In this document: piece after piece, positions 57,309-64,000 of the stretch | Numbering within the stretch: the first letter of the stretch is position 1 | Layout: every line of letters begins with the position of its first letter | Assembly (NCBI GenBank): GCA_963772315.1 | Contig: CAVYWJ010000004.1 | Coordinates: 1,488,001-1,552,000, forward strand | Reading direction: 5' to 3' | DNA: 64,000 nt | Source: Haliangium sp963772315 | GTDB lineage: Bacteria > Myxococcota_A > Polyangia > Haliangiales > Haliangiaceae | Program-made: the position numbers and the translations under genes | The notes under the pieces: generated by a model | The model's database searches: none | Told to the model about the DNA's origin: nothing | Seen by the model: the letters and a program-made list of their open reading frames with translations, nothing else

Positions 57309-58541
57309 CTACACCAGCCCGAGGGCCTTCTTGATCTGGGCGGCTTCCACGGTCGAGAAGTCGTCGTCGATGAGCGCGAGCCAGGTGGGGCGCATGCTGT
57401 CGCTGCGAATGGCCGCCTTCTCTTCGGGCGTGAGCTTGGCCACCGCCGCGTGAAAGGCATCCTCGTCGGTGCCGAATCCCTGCACGGCCTTGTACATGTC
57501 GTCGAGACGCACGGAGTTGATGGTGTTGTGGCCGGTGGGCACCTTCATGGCCAGCACTTGCTTCTTGAAGTCGGCGTTGTTCAGCCAGCCGTCCTTGACG
57601 TAGGGATAGGAGCTGGAGTCGTAGAGATGGCGGAAGATGCGCTGTTGCCGGGCGCTGTCGAAGCCCGCGAGCACGGTGCCATCTGCAGCCGCCTGGCTGT
57701 TGTTGGCCGAGCCCGGGGTGGCATCCTCGGCGCGATAGGTGCCGTCGAGCCAGTAGGCGCGGAACTCGGTGGCGTAGCGCTCGAAATCACTGGTGCCGTG
57801 GCGATCGGCGTCGTGGTGGACCTCGTGGACGATGGTCTCCTGGACGAGATCGGTCGATTTCTTGGCCGGCTCGATGATGACCACCTTGCTCGGCGAGCCC
57901 GCGCGCCGGAAGCCGAGCCAGGTCGGCTGCGCCGCGTAGACGTTCTTTGCATCGGTCTGGGTGGTCTCGTTGTAGTCGGACTCGGTGGGCACCGCGGTGT
58001 CGATGCCGAACATGGCCCGCTTGCCCGTGCTGCCCAGGGCGGTGGCGCGCGCGGCCGAGTCGTGCGTCTCGGTGAGGGCGTGCAGCATGGTCCTGCCGGC
58101 GTCGAGCCACTCGCAGGAGTTGGGCCAGGCAATGCCGAAGCGGGTGTCGCCAGGCTTGGCCTTCTTGCCGTTCTGGATCATCTTGTGGAGGTGATCGAGG
58201 TTCTTCTTGTGGTTGGCCTTGGCAGTCTCGAAGGCCGAGGCGGGCGCGGCAGGGGCGTCTCCCTCCTTGGCGTCGATCTTGGCTTCCGGCGTGCCCTCCA
58301 GCGGGGCGCGTGTGGTCGCGTCGAGCGACGCCTGGACACCTCGGTGGGCCGCGTCCATGTCGGCGTCCAGAGATGACGAGCCAGAGCCGGCGCGCATCTG
58401 CACGGGCCCGCCCGCGGGCGACTGGCCACGGCGTCCGGATAGCTTGCTCGCGGGTGTCGCCTTGCCCGGCGCAACCGGCGGAGCCTGCTGGCTCTCTGCA
58501 CGCTGCACCTGTGCTCGCTTGTCGATCTGTTCACGGCGCAT
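57309..58541 (-). CDS. HExxH metallopeptidase-like protein with annexin-like C-terminus
   Basis: A 410-residue protein. The N-terminal 80 residues are low-complexity, with MRREQIDKRAQVQRAESQQ and SPAGGPVQMRAGSGSSSLDA; the GPVQMR segment is typical of proteins linked to extracellular contractile injection systems. The middle contains DLVQETIVHEVHHDADRHG (HExxH zinc motif) with FERYATEFRAYWLDGTYR downstream, as in Zn-dependent toxins. The C-terminus (MYKAVQGFGTDEDAFHAAVA, KLTPEEKAAIRSDS, WLALIDDDFS) resembles an annexin-type repeat. A lipoprotein follows by 2 bp. Predicted secreted protease/toxin; the target is unknown and no delivery genes are in the window. Confidence 0.65.
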   Translation of the reverse strand: MRREQIDKRAQVQRAESQQAPPVAPGKATPASKLSGRRGQSPAGGPVQMRAGSGSSSLDADMDAAHRGVQASLDATTRAPLEGTPEAKIDAKEGDAPAAPASAFETAKANHKKNLDHLHKMIQNGKKAKPGDTRFGIAWPNSCEWLDAGRTMLHALTETHDSAARATALGSTGKRAMFGIDTAVPTESDYNETTQTDAKNVYAAQPTWLGFRRAGSPSKVVIIEPAKKSTDLVQETIVHEVHHDADRHGTSDFERYATEFRAYWLDGTYRAEDATPGSANNSQAAADGTVLAGFDSARQQRIFRHLYDSSSYPYVKDGWLNNADFKKQVLAMKVPTGHNTINSVRLDDMYKAVQGFGTDEDAFHAAVAKLTPEEKAAIRSDSMRPTWLALIDDDFSTVEAAQIKKALGLV

Positions 58542-59253
58542 GCACGTCTCCTGAAGCTGCTCGACGCTGCCGGCACTGTATCGCCCGGGCAGGGCCTTTG
58601 GCCAGGGAATGATCGGCGTGCTGCTGCACGCGGGACGCCTCGCGGCGGCGCAGGGTCATGGCGAGGGCCAGGAGCACCATGGCCGCTGTGCCGAGACCTG
58701 CACGCGTGCCTGCAGAGCAGCCTCCCGGGCCGCCGCCGACGCAACCGACGTCACCCGGGTGGGTGAGCCGCACGGTGGCAGGGGCGCCGAGGTTGCCGCC
58801 GAGATCCATGGCGCGCACCGACAGGGTGACGTCGATGCTCTGGTCGTCGTCGCTGAACAGGAACCAGATGATGCCCTCGGTATCGGCGCGCACGGGCGCC
58901 TCGGGCAGATTCATGTTGGTGGGCAGGGTGCCACCGGTGACCTCGAAGACGTAACCCATCTCCGCGCCCGGGGTGCGGTCGTCCGCGGGGGCGTCGAGGG
59001 CGACGCCGATCGTGCCGGAACCCGCGCAGCTGCTCGGATCGTTGCACCTGGATAGATTCGGACGCCTGGAGAACTGCGGCGTGCCGAGCACCGGCGCCCC
59101 CGGCGGGGTGGTGTCGGCGGCCTCCTCTCCGGGATCGATGACGTGCTCCGGCTGTGACGCAAAGGAGCATGCGTGCGCGGGGGGCAGGGCCGAGGCAGAC
59201 CACGCTGCGTAGCTGGCAGCGACGAACACGCTATTTCGAAGCAGGGAGCGCAT
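58531..59253 (-). CDS. Exported protein with MYXO-CTERM-like anchor
   Basis: A 240-residue protein. Signal peptide (ALPPAHAC, with CSFASQPEHVIDPG following), a beta domain (GTIGVALDAPADDRTPGAEM, EVTGGTLPTN, EGIIWFLFSDDDQSIDVTLS), then a MYXO-CTERM-like end: GGGPGGCSAGTRAGLGTAAM, VLLALAMTLRRRE. In normal cases the protein stops within a few residues after the basic cluster; here it runs 40 residues further into the 5' part of the next gene (11 bp overlap), which suggests a lost stop codon. Function unknown. Confidence 0.75.
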   Translation of the reverse strand: MRSLLRNSVFVAASYAAWSASALPPAHACSFASQPEHVIDPGEEAADTTPPGAPVLGTPQFSRRPNLSRCNDPSSCAGSGTIGVALDAPADDRTPGAEMGYVFEVTGGTLPTNMNLPEAPVRADTEGIIWFLFSDDDQSIDVTLSVRAMDLGGNLGAPATVRLTHPGDVGCVGGGPGGCSAGTRAGLGTAAMVLLALAMTLRRREASRVQQHADHSLAKGPARAIQCRQRRAASGDVHAP

Positions 59254-59323
59254 GCACCGCAGGATAACGCAGGCGGCGCACGGGCGCTGTGTCCCAGGTC
59301 AACGGTCGGCGGCTCGCGCCGGC

Positions 59324-60295
59324 TCAGGGGATGAGCAGGAGCTTGCCGCTGCTCTGGCGGCTCTCGAGCAGGCGGTGGGCGTCGGCGGCCTGGGCCAGCG
59401 GGAACGTGCGGTCGATGGTGATGCGCAGCTTGCCGTCGCGCATGGCGTCGAGGACGGTGCCGGCGCGCGCCATGAGCTCCTCGCGGGTGGACGTGTAATC
59501 GCCCAGCACGGGCCGGGTGACGTAGAGCGAGCCGTTACGGCTGAGCAGCAGGGGATCGAAGCTGCCGATGGGGCCGCTCGACTGTCCGAAAAGCACCAGC
59601 AGGCCACGCCGGGCCAGGCACTTGATGCTGCCCTCGAACGTGGTCTTGCCGACCGAGTCGTACGCGACCTGCACGCCCTTGCCGTCGGTCAGGCGCTTGA
59701 CCTCGGCCACGAAGTCCTGCTCGGTGTAGAGGATGACCTCGCTGGCGCCGGCCGCGCGCGCCTTGTCGGCCTTGTCGGCCGTGGACGTGGTGCCGATGAC
59801 GCGCGCGCCCGCGTCGCGGGCCAGCTGGCACAGGAGCAGGCCCACGCCGCCCGCGGCCGCGTGCACCAGGCAGGTGTCGCCCGGGCCGAGCTCGTAGGTG
59901 GCATGGGCGAGGTACTCGGCGGTCATGCCCTGCAGCATGGCCGCGGCCGCGTCCTCCAGGCTGACGCCGTCGGGCACGGGGACCAGGTGCTCGGCCCGGG
60001 CCACGACGTGGGTCGCGTACGAGCCGGGCACGCTGGTCCAGGCCACGCGCGCGCCCGGCTTCACGTCGGCAGGCGCGCCCGTGCCCGCGCGCTCGACCAC
60101 GCCCGCACCCTCCATGCCGATCGGGATGGGGCTGGGCATGGGATACAGGCCCGTGCGGTGGTAGATATCGAGGAAGTTGACGCCGGCCGCGTGCACGCGG
60201 ACCAGGACCTGGCCAGGGCCGGGCTCGGGCGTCTCCAGGGTGTCGAGGACCAGCTTTTCGGGGCCTCCGGGCTCGGATGCGCGGATCGCTTGCAT
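59324..60295 (-). CDS. qor: Quinone oxidoreductase (MDR family)
   Basis: A 323-residue zinc-independent medium-chain dehydrogenase. MQAIRASEPGGPEKLVLDTL, NFLDIYHRTGLYPMPSPIPI, IGMEGAGVVERAGTG, the NADPH site CLVHAAAGGVGLLLCQLARD, VIGTTSTADKADKARAAGA, GVQVAYDSVGKTTFEGSIKC and the C-terminal HRLLESRQSSGKLLLIP match E. coli QorA-type reductases. It catalyses NADPH-dependent one-electron reduction of quinones. It stands alone, divergent from the peptidase gene. Confidence 0.93.
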   Translation of the reverse strand: MQAIRASEPGGPEKLVLDTLETPEPGPGQVLVRVHAAGVNFLDIYHRTGLYPMPSPIPIGMEGAGVVERAGTGAPADVKPGARVAWTSVPGSYATHVVARAEHLVPVPDGVSLEDAAAAMLQGMTAEYLAHATYELGPGDTCLVHAAAGGVGLLLCQLARDAGARVIGTTSTADKADKARAAGASEVILYTEQDFVAEVKRLTDGKGVQVAYDSVGKTTFEGSIKCLARRGLLVLFGQSSGPIGSFDPLLLSRNGSLYVTRPVLGDYTSTREELMARAGTVLDAMRDGKLRITIDRTFPLAQAADAHRLLESRQSSGKLLLIP

Positions 60296-60421
60296 GGCAG
60301 GAGTCTACTCCGTTCGCGAGGCGCGCGCGTCCAGGTGCCCGGACGCCGAACCAAGGCTCGGCGCCATCCCGTCGCGCCAGGGGATGACATCGGTGCCCGA
60401 TCTTCCTAGGATGCGCCCATC

Positions 60422-63262
60422 ATGAGACGTCTGCTCTTCGTTGGTTCGCTCGTCTACGTCTGCGCCTGCGCGGGTCCCCTGCCTCCGGGACCGGAGGCGC
60501 CTGTGCCCGAGCCCGCGGCCGCGCCCGAGTCGGCAACGCCGAGCCCGGCCGCGCCCAACCCGGCGCTGCGCGATGCGCGCGAGGTCCACCTGGCCGACAT
60601 CGTGCAGCTGACCAACGGCGGCGAGAATGCCGAGGCCTACTGGTCGTTCGACGGCACGCAGCTCATCTTCCAGAGCAAGCGGCCGCCCTACCAGTGCGAC
60701 CAGATCATGCGCATGCCCGCCGACGGCTCGGCGCCGCCCACGGTGGTGTCCACGGGCAAGGGCCGCACCACGTGCTCGTACTTCCTGCCCGGGGACCAGG
60801 AGATCATCTACTCGTCCACGCACGAGGCCGGCGCCGCGTGCCCGCCCGAGGCGGACATGTCCCAGGGCTACGTGTGGTCGCTCTACAAGGACTACGAGAT
60901 CTATCGCGCCAAGGCCGACGGCTCGGGCCTGCGCAAGCTCACGGATCGCGTGGGTTACGACGCCGAGGCCACGGTGTGCCCGATCGACGGGTCGATCATC
61001 TTCACCTCGGACCGCGACGGCGACCTCGAGCTCTATCGCATGGACGCGAACGGCGAGAACGTCACCCGGCTGACCAGCACGCCCGGGTACGACGGCGGCG
61101 CGTTCTTCTCGCCCGACTGCTCGCAGATTGTATGGCGCGCGTCGCGGCACCAGGGCGACTCGCTGGCCGACTTCCAGCGCCTGCTCAAGCAAGGCCTGGT
61201 GCGGCCGAGCCAGCTCGAGCTGTTCGTGGCCAACGCCGACGGCTCCAACGCGCGGCAGGTGACGTACCTCGGCTCGGCCGCGTTCGCGCCCTACTTCCAT
61301 CCCTCGGGCAAGCGCCTCCTGTTCTCGACCAACTATCCGAATCCGCGCGGGCGCGAGTTCGACATCTGGGCCGTCAACATCGACGGCTCGAACCTGGAGC
61401 GGATCACGTTCTCCGAGGGCTTCGACGGCTTCCCGATGTTCTCGCCCGACGGCACGCGGCTGGCGTTCGCGTCCAACCGCAACAACGCCAAGGAGGGCGA
61501 GACCAACGTGTTCGTGGCGCGCTGGGTGGACGCGCCCGAGAACGTGGCGCCGGAGGCGAAGCTGGAGACGGCCGCCGACCGCTTCATCGGCGACGTGCGC
61601 TGGCTGGCCGACGACGCGCGCGAGGGCCGCGGCGTCGCCACCGAGGGGCTGGTGCAGGCCGGCGACTGGCTGGCCACGCGCCTGGCCGAGATCGGGGCGG
61701 TGGGCGCGGCCGACGCGCAGGGCGGGTTCAAGCAGCCGCTCGACGTGACCATCGAGGTCACGCGCTCGGCCGATACGGCGCTGGCGATCGACGGCAAGGC
61801 CGTGGAGGCGACCGCGTTCGTGCCGCTGTCGCAGTCGGCCGCGGGCAGCGCGCGTGGCGCGACCGTGTTCGCGGGCTACGGGATCGTGGCCAAGGAGCAC
61901 GGGGTGGACGACTACAAGGGCGTGAACGCGCGCGGCAAGATCGTGGTGGTGCGCCGGTTCGCGCCCAGGCGGGCGCCGTTCGATGACAAGGACGCCGAGC
62001 GCCGCTACAGCGACCTCGCGTACAAGGCGTTCGAGGCCCGGAAGAAGGGCGCGCGCGGGCTGATCGTGGTCGATGTGCCGGAGGCGGCCCAGGCGGCCGG
62101 GACGCCGGCCGAGACGCCAGCCGACGCGCCGCTGCCCGCGCTCGCGCCTGCGGGCGCCGGCGACACCGGCATCCCGGTGGTGATCGTGAGCCGCGCGGCC
62201 GGGGCGGCGCTGGTGCAGGGCAAGCACACCGCGGACCTGCGCGTGGGCCTCGCGCAGAAGAAGCGCACGGTGCACAACATCGTGGCCAAGATCCCGGCCG
62301 GCAGCGCCCAGAAGCTCGGCGGCGCGCTGATCATCGGCGCGCACTACGATCACCTGGGCTGGGGCGAGTCGGGCTCGCTGGAGGCGGGCGAGAAGGTGAT
62401 CCACAACGGCGCCGACGACAACGCGTCGGGCACGGCCGCGCTGCTGGAGGTGGCGCGCCAGCTGGCCAGCCGCAGCCACGAGCTCGGTCGCGACGTGTAC
62501 CTGGTGGCCTTCACGGCCGAGGAGACCGGCGTCATCGGCTCGCGCTACTTCACGCAGAATCCGCCGCCCGGGCTGCGCATGGATCAGGTGGTGGCGATGC
62601 TGAACATGGACATGGTCGGCCGCATGCGCTCGAACCGCGTGTCGGTGATGGGGACCAAGACCGCGACCGAGCTCGAAGGCATGGTCGCGCCGCTGTGCCA
62701 GGGCCTGCGCGTGGAGTGCACGCTGGGCGGCGACGGCTACGGGCCCTCGGACCACATGCCGTTCTACACCGCGGGCGTGCCGGTGCTGTTCTTCTTCACC
62801 GGCGCGCACATCGACTATCACCGCGGCAGCGACGACGCCGAGCGCATCAACGCCGCGGGCGGGGCCAAGGTGGCGGAGCTGGTGAGCCAGGTGGCCAAGG
62901 CGCTGGCGACGCGGGCGGAGCGGCTGAGCTACCAGCGCGCGCCCATGCCCGAGGGACGCGGCGACACGCGCGCGACCGGCGGCTCGCTGGGCACGGTGCC
63001 CGCGTACGGCGAGGAGGGCGGGAAGCCCGGCGTGCTGCTCGCGGACGTGCGCGCGGGCGGCGCGGCCGACCAGGCCGGCGTGCGCGCGGGCGACCGGCTC
63101 GTCGCCATCGATGACGTCGAGATCCGCAGCGTGAGCGATCTGATGTTCGTGCTGCGCACGGCCACGCCGGGCAAGAAGGCCGTGCTCACGGTGGTGCGCG
63201 GCGCCAAGCTGCTCAAGCTCGAGGCCGTGTACGGCGCGCCCAGCCAGCGCATGGGGCGCTGA
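60422..63262 (+). CDS. M28 peptidase lipoprotein with TolB-like propeller, PA and PDZ domains
   Basis: A 946-residue envelope protein. A short N-terminal signal with VYVCAC suggests a lipoprotein. About 55-370 is a TolB-like beta-propeller (AYWSFDGTQLIFQS, AEATVCPIDGSIIFTSDRDG, GFPMFSPDGTRLAFASNRNN). Then an M28 aminopeptidase: PA-type insert, zinc ligands in GAHYDHLGWG, NGADDNASGTAALL, FTAEETGVIGS, MLNMDMVGR and FTGAHIDYHRGSDD. The last 100 residues form a PDZ domain (GVLLADVRAGGAADQAGVRA, GDRLVAIDDVEIRS). It probably degrades peptides outside the cytoplasm; the propeller may present substrate. No neighbouring gene on the same strand. Confidence 0.93.
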   Translation: MRRLLFVGSLVYVCACAGPLPPGPEAPVPEPAAAPESATPSPAAPNPALRDAREVHLADIVQLTNGGENAEAYWSFDGTQLIFQSKRPPYQCDQIMRMPADGSAPPTVVSTGKGRTTCSYFLPGDQEIIYSSTHEAGAACPPEADMSQGYVWSLYKDYEIYRAKADGSGLRKLTDRVGYDAEATVCPIDGSIIFTSDRDGDLELYRMDANGENVTRLTSTPGYDGGAFFSPDCSQIVWRASRHQGDSLADFQRLLKQGLVRPSQLELFVANADGSNARQVTYLGSAAFAPYFHPSGKRLLFSTNYPNPRGREFDIWAVNIDGSNLERITFSEGFDGFPMFSPDGTRLAFASNRNNAKEGETNVFVARWVDAPENVAPEAKLETAADRFIGDVRWLADDAREGRGVATEGLVQAGDWLATRLAEIGAVGAADAQGGFKQPLDVTIEVTRSADTALAIDGKAVEATAFVPLSQSAAGSARGATVFAGYGIVAKEHGVDDYKGVNARGKIVVVRRFAPRRAPFDDKDAERRYSDLAYKAFEARKKGARGLIVVDVPEAAQAAGTPAETPADAPLPALAPAGAGDTGIPVVIVSRAAGAALVQGKHTADLRVGLAQKKRTVHNIVAKIPAGSAQKLGGALIIGAHYDHLGWGESGSLEAGEKVIHNGADDNASGTAALLEVARQLASRSHELGRDVYLVAFTAEETGVIGSRYFTQNPPPGLRMDQVVAMLNMDMVGRMRSNRVSVMGTKTATELEGMVAPLCQGLRVECTLGGDGYGPSDHMPFYTAGVPVLFFFTGAHIDYHRGSDDAERINAAGGAKVAELVSQVAKALATRAERLSYQRAPMPEGRGDTRATGGSLGTVPAYGEEGGKPGVLLADVRAGGAADQAGVRAGDRLVAIDDVEIRSVSDLMFVLRTATPGKKAVLTVVRGAKLLKLEAVYGAPSQRMGR

Positions 63263-63324
63263 GCGGCAGCGCGGGCGGGTTTTTGGACGGCCTGCGCGCG
63301 CGTGGTACAGTGCTGCGCACGTCG

Positions 63325-64000
63325 ATGCGTGACGCCCACTATGATGCGGTGATCGTGGGCTCGGGGTTCGGGGGCTCGGTGATGGCCTACCGGCTTGCCG
63401 AGGCTGGCCTGCGCGTGTGCGTGCTGGAGCGGGGCAAGGCGTATCCGCCGGGCTCGTTCGCGCGCAGCCCCGGGGCCATGAGCCGCAACACCTGGGATCC
63501 GAGCGCTGGCAAGCAGGGCCTGTTCGACTTCTGGTCGTTCCGCACCATGGACGCGGTCTCGGCCAGCGGCCTGGGCGGCGGGTCTCTGATCTACTCCAAC
63601 GTGCTCCTGCGCAAGGACGAGCGCTGGTTCGTGCGCGAGCGGACCACGCCGGGCCTGTACGAGCACTGGCCGGTGACCCGCGCGGATCTCGACCCGCACT
63701 ACGACGCGGTCGAGCGCGTGCTGGAGCCCACGCCGTATCCGTTCGATCAAGCGCCCTACAGCGGCACGCCCAAGACCAACGCCATGCGCGACGCGGCGGC
63801 CGCGGTGACCGGGGGCTCGTGGTTCTTGCCGCCGCTCGGCGTGGTCTTCGGCAACCGAGGCGAGCCGCCGCGGCCGGGCGTGCCGCTCACCGGCCGCGAG
63901 GACATGTACGGGCTGCCGCGCTCGACCTGCCGGCTGTGCGGCGAGTGCAACGTTGGCTGCAACGACGGCAGCAAGAACACGCTCGATCTCACCTACCTCT
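63325..64000 (+). CDS. GMC-family oxidoreductase, 3' end beyond window
   Basis: At least 225 residues of an FAD-dependent glucose-methanol-choline oxidoreductase. The FAD-binding Rossmann motif is YDAVIVGSGFGGSVMAYRLA, then GLRVCVLERGKAYPPGSF, SGLGGGSLIYSNVLLRKDE, and a Cys-rich segment LPRSTCRLCGECNVGCNDGS typical of cholesterol-oxidase-like GMC enzymes of soil bacteria. ATG 63325 is the first convincing start; the frame is open to the window end. Substrate probably a sterol or alcohol. Confidence 0.9.
   Translation, partial: MRDAHYDAVIVGSGFGGSVMAYRLAEAGLRVCVLERGKAYPPGSFARSPGAMSRNTWDPSAGKQGLFDFWSFRTMDAVSASGLGGGSLIYSNVLLRKDERWFVRERTTPGLYEHWPVTRADLDPHYDAVERVLEPTPYPFDQAPYSGTPKTNAMRDAAAAVTGGSWFLPPLGVVFGNRGEPPRPGVPLTGREDMYGLPRSTCRLCGECNVGCNDGSKNTLDLTYL

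Noticed and set aside
60305..62821. 838-codon open frame opposite the M28 peptidase
   Set aside because: Same reason: low-complexity antisense frame without start signals.

Overview
The window is GC-rich (about 70% by eye) DNA from a myxobacterium, most likely of the Nannocystineae/Haliangiales type. The evidence is a Sig-70_gmx1-type sigma factor, MYXO-CTERM-like sorting tails, a traA/traB outer-membrane-exchange pair, several Ser/Thr protein kinases, Cys-rich repeat lipoproteins, a very large PAS hybrid histidine kinase and two big TonB receptors. No rRNA, CRISPR array, complete IS element or phage block is visible. The single tRNA is tRNA-Leu(CAA).

Layout. 1-4000: remnants of a DUF6968-like gene and a Cys-rich repeat gene, a GNAT acetyltransferase, a 5'-truncated TPR gene head-to-head with a complete sigma factor, and a TAP-type hydrolase lipoprotein broken by an internal deletion. 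4100-11200: serpin lipoprotein, aldo/keto reductase, TonB receptor, a GH13 amylase scrap and a glycerate 2-kinase. 11247-14902: traA-traB. 15200-18100: frameshifted Rpn-type nuclease gene, an 11-unit palindrome array and a helical protein of unknown function. 18456-28318: PAS histidine kinase (frameshifted), FG-GAP lipoprotein, ComF and a second TonB receptor (frameshifted). 28549-34407: tRNA-Leu, a TPR protein, DUF429, HNH and UPF0158 proteins, rpoZ with a clear promoter, a J-domain protein and an RtcB-like unknown. 34423-41503: peptide-binding lipoprotein (frameshifted), MBL hydrolase divergent from a TetR regulator with two palindromic operators, a predicted ADP-ribosyltransferase toxin with a coupled small partner, and a fibrinogen-like lipoprotein. 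41979-50969: asparagine-synthetase-like enzyme, a four-gene kinase operon, a second palindrome array and an EAD1-kinase-FGE fusion. 51274-64000: VOC and alpha/beta-hydrolase genes, a tandem histidine-kinase duplication, SRPBCC protein, an ArsC-GNAT fusion behind a truncated ArsR, an HExxH/annexin-like secreted-toxin candidate, a MYXO-CTERM-like protein, quinone oxidoreductase, M28/PDZ peptidase and the start of a GMC oxidoreductase.

Two themes stand out. First, three intergenic regions (16610-17050, 28639-28768, 47457-48112) share one architecture with unrelated sequences: short perfect palindromes spaced about 20-21 bp apart, grouped into 37-43 bp tandem units. Two of these lie between divergent genes. 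Second, several large genes carry a single-base frameshift, which means either real decay or residual indel errors in the assembly; the broken genes are reported as frameshifted for that reason.
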